Virus record (IMG/VR): IMGVR_UViG_3300049434_000008
Location: 1 to 44,385 of that record
DNA: 44,385 nt
Strand: one strand, 5' to 3'
DNA from: a virus
Made by a program: the position numbers and the translations under genes. The number at the start of each line of letters is the position of its first letter. Positions within the stretch are counted from its first letter, which is position 1. Positions 20,795-26,953 of this stretch are shown here, piece by piece. A model generated the notes under the pieces. The model was not told where the DNA came from and made no database searches. It saw only the letters and a list, made by a program, of their open reading frames with translations.

Positions 20795-21028
20795 ATGACA
20801 CAGACACCGCTCGGCCCGACGATGGGCTGTATCGCCCCGGACTGCGCTGCCGACACGTGGCCCGATGAGGATTGGCTGATCATCGACACCCCCGTCGGCC
20901 CGTTCGAGGTGCTCATGTGCGACGCGCATTACGCGCAGTACACCGCGGGCACGTTCAACCCGACGGGTAACAGTTGGGCCCGCGCGGTCGAGATGGTCAA
21001 CACCCACCCGGTGGTCCACCGTGGCTGA
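20795..21028 (+). CDS. 77-residue hypothetical protein with Cys/His motifs
   Basis: Starts at ATG 20795 behind AGAGGGGG. Contains 'MGCIAPDCAADTW' and 'FEVLMCDAHYAQY', which together could bind zinc. The fold resembles short actinophage proteins of unknown function. Confidence 0.58.
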   Translation: MTQTPLGPTMGCIAPDCAADTWPDEDWLIIDTPVGPFEVLMCDAHYAQYTAGTFNPTGNSWARAVEMVNTHPVVHRG

Positions 21029-21068
21029 CGACATAGCGGTAAGGATCGAACAGGGAGTTACTGAATGA
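21021..21068 (+). pseudogene. Remnant of the 'MASDD' C-terminus
   Basis: A 15-codon frame, GTG to TGA, reads 'VADDIAVRIEQGVTE', clearly related to 'MADDIAARIERGVT' at the end of the 19980 product. It overlaps genes on both sides. It is most likely what is left of a third copy, kept because it supplies translation coupling. Confidence 0.6.
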
Positions 21069-21238
21069 CCGACGAGATCGAAATGCCTTGCGAGTGCAAC
21101 CGCTGCGGCGGCGTATGGGATCTCAACTCGACCTACCCGGACCCGCGTGACCGGAGCGCGGTTGTCTGCCCACCGTGCCGGAGCGACATCCTCCGAGACA
21201 GAGAAGACGACCAGGCAGAGGAGCAGACCAATGGATGA
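21065..21238 (+). CDS. 57-residue zinc-ribbon protein
   Basis: A compact four-to-five-Cys ribbon: 'MPCECNRCGGVWDL' and 'VVCPPCRSDIL', then an acidic tail. It is coupled upstream by overlap with the remnant frame, and the next ATG lies inside its end. Function unknown. Confidence 0.62.
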   Translation: MTDEIEMPCECNRCGGVWDLNSTYPDPRDRSAVVCPPCRSDILRDREDDQAEEQTNG

Positions 21239-21368
21239 GTTCGGTGAAGAGCGGAAGTTCTACGTCTGGCCAACCGATCACGAGGACGGCGAGCCGTACC
21301 CAGATGACTTCTACGAGAAGGTGACTGAGGCGTTACGCGTCGCTGGCTTCGATAGCGAGAGCTGCTGA
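21231..21368 (+). CDS. 45-residue acidic hypothetical protein
   Basis: Starts at ATG 21231 behind GAGGAG. Very acidic ('WPTDHEDGEPYPDDFYEKV') with a short helix. Such DNA-mimic-like charge is notable, but nothing more can be concluded. TGATG overlap with the next gene. Confidence 0.5.
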   Translation: MDEFGEERKFYVWPTDHEDGEPYPDDFYEKVTEALRVAGFDSESC

Positions 21369-21592
21369 TGAGCGGGATGACTAGCGGCGGCTATTCCGAG
21401 CAACCAGCCGAAGAAGCCGAGGATGAGGATTACATGACCGCACTCATGGAAACCGAACCGGAGCAGGGACTCTGCCCGAACTGTGGCGACGCTTATCTGA
21501 TCACTAACGAATGGTCTAACGCATCGCTCTGTTCGCCGCGATGCGTCACGGAGTACCTCCGTTACGTCGATGCGCCTTGGGGTACCCGATGA
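21368..21592 (+). CDS. Acidic protein with zinc knuckle
   Basis: A 74-residue protein with an acidic front ('EQPAEEAEDEDYMTALMETE') and a four-Cys finger 'GLCPNCGDAYLIT' plus 'ASLCSPRCVTEYL'. The finger resembles the short zinc domains found in small DNA-binding proteins. Function unknown. Confidence 0.6.
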   Translation: MSGMTSGGYSEQPAEEAEDEDYMTALMETEPEQGLCPNCGDAYLITNEWSNASLCSPRCVTEYLRYVDAPWGTR

Positions 21593-21645
21593 GCGGCGAG
21601 GTAACGCCAGGGCCGTACAACGGCGAGGAGATGAAGAATGGCTGA
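21589..21645 (+). CDS. 18-residue leader-type peptide
   Basis: A tiny frame coupled at both ends: its ATG overlaps the upstream stop and its TGA overlaps the start of the next gene, whose GGCGAGGAG ribosome site lies inside it. It may serve only to carry ribosomes to the next gene. Confidence 0.3.
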   Translation: MSGEVTPGPYNGEEMKNG

Positions 21646-21883
21646 CCTAGACAAGCCACATGTCGAGATCGTGCATGACGACGATCTAGGGACGATCGCC
21701 CAGATCACCCATCCAGACGGGACCGTCGTCACCGCTGCCGACCTGATGATGAGTACTGCGCTGTGGGGGTCGGCATCCGTCGACGTTGGTGCAGGCGGCG
21801 TGCTGTCCAACTTTCAGGCACCGGCCGTTCGTCGCCTTCCCTTCTGCTGCCCGGCTGTCCCCACAGAGGAGGAAAACCCGTGA
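21638..21883 (+). CDS. Hypothetical protein
   Basis: An 81-residue acidic protein with a beta-rich front ('PHVEIVHDDDLGTIAQITHP') and a Cys-Cys near the end. Strong ribosome site (GAGGAG). No family recognised. The DNA near its end ('GCTGTCCCCACAG') recurs near 18902, another shuffled fragment. Confidence 0.55.
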   Translation: MADLDKPHVEIVHDDDLGTIAQITHPDGTVVTAADLMMSTALWGSASVDVGAGGVLSNFQAPAVRRLPFCCPAVPTEEENP

Positions 21884-22725
21884 GCCTGCCCTACCGTTGG
21901 CGACCCGACGGTGCCCGATGGTCCTCCGAACCGGTCAAAGCTGGTGACATACTCGCCCGCGATCACAAGGCATGGCGCGTCATCGAAGTGAAAGAACGAC
22001 CCGAGGAGTTCTGGACCGACGCCGACCGTAAAGCGATGGCTTCCCGTCGGAACCCGATCAAACCCAGCGCCATCGTCATACGCCCGGTTGAGATCACCCG
22101 CGACGACCCCCGTTCCCGCGACCACGACGTGCACCTCAGGTACGGCGGCGAGATGCAGGGCCGCGAATACCAGTACCTGTTCGTCTACCCCAACAAGCAT
22201 TACCCGGTGTGCGCGGAATGCCACGAGCCGCTGCCGTGCCGGGATCAGATGGCCGAACGGATCTCAACCGCTGCCGGTGTGGACATGGCCCGCTATGAGT
22301 TGGCCGGCGTTTGCCCGGCATGCGGGGAAGTGGTGACCCACCGGCAGAGCAAGCAGACGTGGCCCGACAATGCCGTCATCCCAGCAGGCCCGCCCGTGAC
22401 GTTCCACCTCCGGACGCGATGCAGGCCGTCAGCCGCGAGGTACGAGAAGCAGTGGGTGGCGCTCGACCCGGAACGACGCAGGGCGGTCCTGTCCTGCACA
22501 GGTCACGTGATCAACCACAACGACGGCACCTACCAGTGCACCGAACTGACCGAATGCCCCGGACCCGTCGCGGAGCACACCAGCCACTCCGTGTGCCGCT
22601 GTCCTGACTGCCACGCCCGCGGACCGTTCGACTGCTACCCGTCGCCGAATGCTTTCAACCAAGCACTGTCTACCCCGTCCGTCTCTTCTGGGGTTGCTAC
22701 CGGGGAGGACAACACAAATGAGTGA
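21880..22725 (+). CDS. Large multi-zinc-finger hypothetical protein
   Basis: The protein has 281 residues from GTG 21880, which has an excellent AGAGGAGG site. The first 110 residues are beta-rich with 'VKAGDILARDHKAWRVIEVK'. Cys pairs are scattered through the rest: 'CAECHEPLPC', 'GVCPACGEVV', 'YQCTELTEC' and 'CRCPDCHARG', enough for two or three zinc sites. It resembles a recurring actinophage early protein of unknown job. The end 'EDNTNE' is supplied by duplicated block B. Confidence 0.65.
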   Translation: MSLPYRWRPDGARWSSEPVKAGDILARDHKAWRVIEVKERPEEFWTDADRKAMASRRNPIKPSAIVIRPVEITRDDPRSRDHDVHLRYGGEMQGREYQYLFVYPNKHYPVCAECHEPLPCRDQMAERISTAAGVDMARYELAGVCPACGEVVTHRQSKQTWPDNAVIPAGPPVTFHLRTRCRPSAARYEKQWVALDPERRRAVLSCTGHVINHNDGTYQCTELTECPGPVAEHTSHSVCRCPDCHARGPFDCYPSPNAFNQALSTPSVSSGVATGEDNTNE

Positions 22726-22857
22726 CGACGAGAAGCGGGTCATTCCGTGGTGGAAGCCCGAGCCACTCGCGCCTGACTCTCCGATCCTGGTGAAGATGCG
22801 GCTTGCTCTCGGACTGGCCGAACGCCCTCCGTCGGGGCTGTCTTCTAACCCGGAGGA
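22710..22857 (+). repeat. Duplicated coding block B, copy 2
   Basis: Partner of 18918-19065, about 97% identical by hand count, same orientation. A one-base length difference follows the block and puts the copies in contact with different downstream genes. Confidence 0.9.
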
Positions 22858-22876
22858 CCCGAATGGCGATCGCTGA
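22718..22876 (+). CDS. 52-residue 'WWKPEP' protein, copy 2
   Basis: Nearly identical to the 18926 product for its first 45 residues; the ends differ because of a one-base change near the 3' end. It overlaps the next gene by 14 bases. Function unknown. Confidence 0.6.
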   Translation: MSDDEKRVIPWWKPEPLAPDSPILVKMRLALGLAERPPSGLSSNPEDPNGDR

Positions 22877-23231
22877 CTTCCTGCTCGCAAGGATCGCTGA
22901 GAGGGAAGATTCAGCGCTGCGATGGCACGACGGGGAATGCGACTACCTCGCCGTCAACAGCGCCGCCGACCTAATGATGGGGGCACAGGTACCCGGCGCT
23001 TTCTGTGATTGCGGCGGACCCGGGCGTGTTCTGTCGGATTGCGATGCTCAGCGGAGAATCGTAGAGGCGATTTCGGAGGCAGCGACAGATCTGCGCATGG
23101 TCGAACCCGAACATGGTGACACCCTGCGACGTCTGTCTGACAGCCTCGCAACTGAACGCCAGTGGTATCTCCGTCTGCTCGCCCTGCCGTACTCAGACCA
23201 TCCTGACTTTGACGAGGCGTGGCGTCCGTGA
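22863..23231 (+). CDS. DUF6221-like protein
   Basis: A 122-residue protein. It fits the actinobacterial DUF6221 pattern: an N-terminal helix 'ADFLLARIAEREDSA', 'GPGRVLSDCDAQRRIVEAI' in the middle, and 'LRLLALPYSDHPDFDEAWRP' at the end. The family is frequent in Streptomyces genomes and their phages; I know of no function. Its presence supports an actinobacterial host. Confidence 0.75.
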   Translation: MAIADFLLARIAEREDSALRWHDGECDYLAVNSAADLMMGAQVPGAFCDCGGPGRVLSDCDAQRRIVEAISEAATDLRMVEPEHGDTLRRLSDSLATERQWYLRLLALPYSDHPDFDEAWRP

Positions 23232-23350
23232 CTTATCGCTGTTCTTTCTGTCCTGTCTCTTCTGTGGGTGAACACGTCTACCCGCTGAGGGGTTCTGTTG
23301 TGGTGGTTTTGTTTTGCGAGCGTCACCGACCGAAAGGCAACACCCGATGA
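23228..23350 (+). CDS. 40-residue Cys/His mini-protein
   Basis: GTG start overlapping the DUF6221-like stop. Contains 'YRCSFCPVS' and 'LFCERHRPKG', a probable single zinc knuckle (C-x2-C...C-x2-H). The DNA is noticeably T-rich for this genome ('gttgtggtggttttgttttg'). ATGA overlap with the next gene. Confidence 0.5.
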   Translation: MTYRCSFCPVSSVGEHVYPLRGSVVVVLFCERHRPKGNTR

Positions 23351-23586
23351 GCGCACGCCTGAAGTATTTCGTCGTCTGGTTCCTGGACGAGCTGGATAAC
23401 CTCCTCGACCACGCCCCGACGTGGGAGCGGGTCGACGGGAAACTGAAGCACTTCCGCGGCGGTTGGGGATGCCGCATGGGTCTGGCCGGACGCGGGTTCG
23501 CCCTTGCTGAGCGTTGGGACGTACACCTCCCCGTAGCCACCCGATGCCAGTGGTGCGGCGAGTCGTTCACTGAGGAGACCCGATGA
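23347..23586 (+). CDS. Hypothetical protein
   Basis: A 79-residue protein with an amphipathic helical front ('YFVVWFLDELDNLLDHA') and a C-terminal Cys pair ('RCQWCGESF'). The sequence 'GGWGCRMGLAGRGFALA' may be a turn-rich core. No family recognised. Confidence 0.58.
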   Translation: MSARLKYFVVWFLDELDNLLDHAPTWERVDGKLKHFRGGWGCRMGLAGRGFALAERWDVHLPVATRCQWCGESFTEETR

Positions 23587-24323
23587 GCAAGAGATCCCGC
23601 GGCGACTACCTCGCTGACCTGGCCGACCTCGTCCGGGAACTGACCGAACCCCGCACCCACGAAGAAATGCGGGAAGAAGTCCTACAGAAGGTCGGGAAGA
23701 AACGGACGTGGGTGCGGGAGAAGCACATCACCACCCACCCATCACTGCTCCAGTCGCTGATGAACGCCCTCACCCCCGGTGTCACCGGTGATTCGCTGGG
23801 CGGCGCGGGGTTCGAGTCCCGCCCCGCCGCTGACCTCGAACCGCTGCGGGTGTGGACGCTGATCCGGGACCAGACCGCGTTCTGGTGCGCCCGGCTCCAC
23901 ATCGAACGGAAAACGCTCACCGGTGCCCTCGCCGGCCTCGTCTCCGCCAACCATGATGATCAGCAGCTGGAGCAGATCGTCCGCGACGTCGAAGCGTGGG
24001 TCCGCCAGGCGAAGCAGGCAACAGGGTGGGAAGCTGCGCCGTTCACCCTCGGCGACCGCTGCCCCGACTGCCGCCGCCGCAACTGCCTAACCGTGTCCGG
24101 TGACCTCACCTACGTCCGCTGCAGTTCATGCGAACGGGACTGGCCCACGGAAATGATCGGACTGCTGGGGCAGATGCTGGAGCAGAACCGCACACAGGAA
24201 ACCGTCGGGGTCCGCTGCGCCTCGATGACCGAGTCGGATGCCTGCTACCTCGTCGCTTCGCATAAGGGTGAGCATCGCGGCCCGACCGGACGGTATTGGC
24301 TGGACGTATCCGCAGCGTCCTGA
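23583..24323 (+). CDS. Hypothetical protein with central zinc ribbon
   Basis: A 246-residue protein. Residues 1-150 are helical and charged ('YLADLADLVRELTEPRTH', 'LIRDQTAFWCARLHIERK'). Residues 160-190 form a four-Cys ribbon ('DRCPDCRRRNCL', 'VRCSSCERDWP'). The tail has two more Cys and 'HKGEHRG'. The arrangement is a recurring actinophage type; helical part plus ribbon suggests DNA or RNA binding. It is the last gene of the early operon and is followed by a repeat-rich junction. Confidence 0.65.
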   Translation: MSKRSRGDYLADLADLVRELTEPRTHEEMREEVLQKVGKKRTWVREKHITTHPSLLQSLMNALTPGVTGDSLGGAGFESRPAADLEPLRVWTLIRDQTAFWCARLHIERKTLTGALAGLVSANHDDQQLEQIVRDVEAWVRQAKQATGWEAAPFTLGDRCPDCRRRNCLTVSGDLTYVRCSSCERDWPTEMIGLLGQMLEQNRTQETVGVRCASMTESDACYLVASHKGEHRGPTGRYWLDVSAAS

Positions 24324-24348
24324 CGCGACACGCCGCACGGGGCTGTGC

Positions 24349-24432
24349 TTGCGTTAAGCGAAAAGTTCACGCAAACTGTGCGTGGACAACTTTGTCCGAA
24401 GCGAAGCCACCTACCTAACCGGTCGGTGGCTT
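24349..24432. promoter_or_regulatory. Early/late junction: stacked inverted repeats and terminator
   Basis: Five elements fall within 84 bases. TTGCGT/ACGCAA (24349-24354 with 24369-24374) and CACGCA/TGCGTG (24368-24373 with 24379-24384) are overlapping inverted repeats. GGACAA-CT-TTGTCC (24384-24397) is a palindrome. AAGCCACC/GGTGGCTT (24404-24411 with 24425-24432) is a terminator-like stem followed by TCGTC. A possible rightward promoter is TTGCGT (24349) - 17 bases - CAAACT (24372). Confidence 0.55.
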
Positions 24433-24453
24433 TCGTCATGTTCGGAGGCTTCC

Positions 24454-24585
24454 ATGGCCGACGTCGACCAGCAGGAATTGGCTAACCTACATCTCCGCCT
24501 AGAGCGGGCACGCGCCCTTCACCTGCATGATCTGGCGTTGGACATCCTCCGAGCTATCGCCGAGTTGGAACACCCCGATGCGTGA
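24454..24585 (+). CDS. 43-residue helical protein
   Basis: Starts at ATG 24454 behind CGGAGG. It is almost entirely a charged helix ('ELANLHLRLERARALHLHDL') that could pair as a coiled coil. It is the first gene after the regulatory junction and overlaps the next gene by 8 bases. Confidence 0.58.
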   Translation: MADVDQQELANLHLRLERARALHLHDLALDILRAIAELEHPDA

Positions 24586-24742
24586 CCTGACCGTCATCGA
24601 GGCGGAACTGCGCTGGGCCGCGATGGATCTCCGCAAGGCGTGGGGCGAGACGAACGAAGTCGCGTTGGAAACCATCCGTACCCGCGAAGACCGCCTGATC
24701 GAGGAATGGCAAGCCGCGCGGGTCACGCCGATCACGGCCTGA
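24578..24742 (+). CDS. 54-residue helical protein
   Basis: Starts at ATG 24578 inside the upstream gene's end. Helical and charged ('VIEAELRWAAMDLRKAWGET'). The two short helical proteins could interact, but no family is recognised. Confidence 0.58.
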   Translation: MRDLTVIEAELRWAAMDLRKAWGETNEVALETIRTREDRLIEEWQAARVTPITA

Positions 24743-24765
24743 GACAAGCCAAAGGTGGACAAACC

Positions 24766-25233
24766 ATGCCGGAACTGGGCGCATTCGGTGTGGTGAGAAC
24801 CAACGGCCTCGCAGCGTGGCTGATCCGCTTCGGCACCCACTCCAAGGTGAACCACGCATTCATCTACGTCGGCGACGGGCGGATCATCGAAGCCCAACCC
24901 GGTGGCGCGATCGAATCCGACGCCTCGAAATACCCGGACGCGATCTGGTCCAACCTGTACCTACCGGACGTGAAACGGGTCGAGATCGCAGCGTGGGCGA
25001 AGCAGCAGATCGGCGTCCCCTACGGCTGGCCCGACATCGCAGCGTTGAGCCTCGCCTGCCTCGGCATCAAACCCGGGTTCATCGCACGGCGCATCGAACG
25101 CATGGACCGCCTCATCTGCTCCCAGCTCGCGGACAAGGCTTACATGCTGTCCGACGTCCACCTGTTCCAAGACGGCCGGCTACCCGGACAAGTCACACCC
25201 GGCGACCTCCTCCACCTAATCCAAACCCCCTAA
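24766..25233 (+). CDS. Permuted NlpC/P60-like (YiiX-type) hydrolase
   Basis: A 155-residue protein with the circularly permuted papain-like order, His before Cys: 'SKVNHAFIYVGDGRIIEA' with His30, a conserved Gly/Tyr segment 'IGVPYGW', then 'DRLICSQLADKAY' with Cys118. Members cut peptide or lipid amide bonds; many act on cell-wall peptides. There is no signal peptide, and it lies just before the packaging genes, so it may be virion-carried or act inside the cell. It is distinct from the GH25 endolysin. Confidence 0.75.
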   Translation: MPELGAFGVVRTNGLAAWLIRFGTHSKVNHAFIYVGDGRIIEAQPGGAIESDASKYPDAIWSNLYLPDVKRVEIAAWAKQQIGVPYGWPDIAALSLACLGIKPGFIARRIERMDRLICSQLADKAYMLSDVHLFQDGRLPGQVTPGDLLHLIQTP

Positions 25234-25249
25234 CCCGAAGGACCTCCTC

Positions 25250-25546
25250 ATGGCTAAATGGCACATCCACATGGTTGACGGAACCTCCACTCAGGTTGAG
25301 TGCGAGAGCATCGTCGTCGGGGGTAACCCAGGCAATGTCAGGACCGTCCCGGAGGGGTTCCTCGCAGCGGTCCTAGCGTCGGGCGAGACAGCGATGTTCA
25401 TCCCGCGGGAACAGCTGTTGTACGCCAAGAAGATCGACTCAGGGTCCATAAGTGTGCAGGTGCAGGGCGCGAACGGTGTCCAGGTCGGCAAGCAGATCGC
25501 TGCTGAGTTGGAGAGGTATTACAGCAACGGCGGTCGCAGGCCATGA
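25250..25546 (+). CDS. Hypothetical protein with tape-measure-like C-terminus
   Basis: A 98-residue protein. The first 65 residues form a small beta-rich unit ('KWHIHMVDGTSTQVECESIV', 'MFIPREQLLYAKKI'). The last 30 ('ISVQVQGANGVQVGKQIAAE', then 'LERYYSNGG') resemble the very end of the tape measure protein ('VYITVNAGLGTNGPAVGKQI', then 'AAELERYVGGGG'). The DNA is identical over 24 bases (25490-25513 and 39441-39464). It could bind whatever the tape measure tail binds. The start has AAGGACC upstream. Confidence 0.65.
   Translation: MAKWHIHMVDGTSTQVECESIVVGGNPGNVRTVPEGFLAAVLASGETAMFIPREQLLYAKKIDSGSISVQVQGANGVQVGKQIAAELERYYSNGGRRP
25490..25513 (+). repeat. 24-base match to the tape measure gene
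   Basis: Identical to 39441-39464, in the same reading frame, encoding 'KQIAAELE'. Partial similarity continues on both sides at the protein level. Confidence 0.85.
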
Positions 25547-25617
25547 CCCTTGACCTTTCCACTATCTTGGTGATCCTCGCCATCGTCTGCCTCATCGTGT
25601 GGCTAGCACGCAGGTAG
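25543..25617 (+). CDS. 24-residue membrane microprotein
   Basis: The ATG overlaps the upstream stop (ATGA). The product is one hydrophobic helix (residues 6-22, 'STILVILAIVCLIVWLA') with a basic C-terminal pair. Coupling and a clean membrane segment make it credible despite its size. Function unknown. Confidence 0.5.
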   Translation: MTLDLSTILVILAIVCLIVWLARR

Positions 25618-25622
25618 ATGCC

Positions 25623-26117
25623 ATGCCCAAGGCACGCCTGACCTGCCACCTACCAGGATGCGACACCACCTTCATCCGCTACTGGTCACCCGGCACACCC
25701 ACACCGAAGTACTGCACCGCCGCACACAGCAGCCAAGCCCAGCGCTCTGGCAAACCACCCCGGAAAGCGTTCGCCAACGTCCAGCGCCGCAGCAGCGCAC
25801 GACGTGGGTACGGCGAAGACCACAAGCGGGAACGGGAACGGCGCCTCGAACTCATGCACGACGGTGACGCATGCTGCCGCTGCGCTCGACCCATGTACCA
25901 CACCCAGCCGATCCACCTGGACCACAACGCCACCCGCACCGGCTACCTCGGCCTAGCGCACGCCCGCTGCAACATCGTCGCAGGAGCACGAGCGGGAGCC
26001 AAGGCCAGCCAGTCCACCACGGGCACGAAGCGATGCGCCACATGCGGCCGAGCGTTCCGACCATGGACACCAGGGCAGACCAAATGCAGCCACGCCTGCC
26101 GGAGGCCGACATGCTGA
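25623..26117 (+). CDS. HNH endonuclease near terminase
   Basis: A 164-residue protein. An N-terminal zinc motif ('CHLPGCDTTFIRY'), a basic linker ('RKAFANVQRRSSARRGYG'), the HNH core with 'CCRCARPM', 'IHLDHNATRTGYLGLAHARC' and its Asn, and a C-terminal four-Cys ribbon ('RCATCGRAF', 'KCSHACRRP'). HNH proteins encoded beside terminase genes often assist cos cleavage in packaging, which is the favoured role. It is separate from the HNH protein at 12216. Confidence 0.88.
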   Translation: MPKARLTCHLPGCDTTFIRYWSPGTPTPKYCTAAHSSQAQRSGKPPRKAFANVQRRSSARRGYGEDHKRERERRLELMHDGDACCRCARPMYHTQPIHLDHNATRTGYLGLAHARCNIVAGARAGAKASQSTTGTKRCATCGRAFRPWTPGQTKCSHACRRPTC

Positions 26118-26515
26118 CCGTAGTCACCGGACCGCCATGCTCAGGCAAGTCAACCTACATCCGTGGCCACGCCCATGCAGGCGACATCATCATCGACCTT
26201 GACCGCATAGCCCTGGCCCTCACGACCGAGGACACAGCCCACCACGAGTACAGCCAACACGTCCGCTCAGCAGCACGAGCAGCCAGGAACGCCGCCGTCA
26301 ACTACTCCCTGGCAATCTCGAAAAACCACCCCAGCATCCACGCATGGATCATCGACTGCGCCGCCCAACCCACAGCACGAGCCGGCTACCGCAAGCTCGG
26401 CGCAACCGTCGTGAAGCTCGACCCAGGCATGACGACGTGCCTGGGTCGAGCCGAGGCGGAGAGGCCACCGCAGGTCACACAGCTCATTCGGGCCTGGTAC
26501 GCCGCCCAGCGGTGA
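26111..26515 (+). CDS. P-loop kinase (AAA_33-like)
   Basis: A 134-residue protein. Walker A 'GPPCSGKST' (7-15), then 'DIIIDLDRIALAL', a Walker-B-like 'HAWIIDCAAQP', and an Arg-rich lid ('LGRAEAERPPQVT'). It fits small ATP-dependent kinases of nucleosides, polynucleotides or RNA ends. Unlike the protein at 8250 it has no phosphatase domain. It overlaps the HNH gene by 7 bases, so the two are co-translated. Substrate unknown. Confidence 0.78.
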   Translation: MLTVVTGPPCSGKSTYIRGHAHAGDIIIDLDRIALALTTEDTAHHEYSQHVRSAARAARNAAVNYSLAISKNHPSIHAWIIDCAAQPTARAGYRKLGATVVKLDPGMTTCLGRAEAERPPQVTQLIRAWYAAQR

Positions 26516-26632
26516 GTATGGGCTCAATGTCCGAAGAGGATCGTGGAACCGACCACCTTCCTCACTCGCCAGCCGCACTTTTTCTCCCCCCGATGTCGGC
26601 TAGGGGGGTCGCGCGCGGATAGGAGGTGTGTC
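26516..26632. other. Gap upstream of terminase, candidate cos region
   Basis: No convincing gene lies here. CCCCCC (26586-26591) pairs with GGGGGG (26603-26608) around an 11-base loop, followed by GTCGCGCGCGGAT and the AGGAGG ribosome site of the small terminase. Phage cos sites are often placed just before terminase and beside an HNH gene, so this is the best place to look for physical ends. No direct evidence of cutting. Confidence 0.35.
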
Positions 26633-26953
26633 GTGGGCTACGTACTTGATCAGACCGACAGATCGATTAAGGCCGCGACCGACGACAAGACTCTCGACCC
26701 TGATGTCAGCGCGGGCCCTGTCGCTGCCCTCCGAGAGCTGGCTCGGCGGATCGATGCGGTGAGTGACCCCGCACTTGATGCGGAGGTTCGGGCCGCGCTC
26801 ATGTCGAAGGACAACGTGACGCTTCCGACGTATTTGAAAGCTTGCGCTGAGTTGCGGTTGACGCCGGCGAGCCGGCTTGGGCGGCAAGAGGAAAGGCCGG
26901 AGGCACCCGTTGGCAAGCTCGGCAAACTCCAGTCGATCCCTCGTCCGGCCTAA
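26633..26953 (+). CDS. Terminase small subunit
   Basis: The protein has 106 residues from GTG 26633, with a perfect AGGAGG seven bases upstream. The helical sequence 'PVAALRELARRIDAVSDPAL' and 'NVTLPTYLKACAELRLTP' matches the compact small terminases of actinophages, which recognise the packaging site and load the large subunit. It overlaps the large subunit gene by 44 bases. Confidence 0.8.
   Translation: MGYVLDQTDRSIKAATDDKTLDPDVSAGPVAALRELARRIDAVSDPALDAEVRAALMSKDNVTLPTYLKACAELRLTPASRLGRQEERPEAPVGKLGKLQSIPRPA

Noticed and set aside
20766-20798. 10-codon frame overlapping the 20458 gene stop
   Set aside because: Only a possible translation relay to the 20795 gene.
26518-26622. 34-codon frame before the small terminase
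   Set aside because: No ribosome site, low-complexity product, and it reads through the CCCCCC/GGGGGG hairpin.
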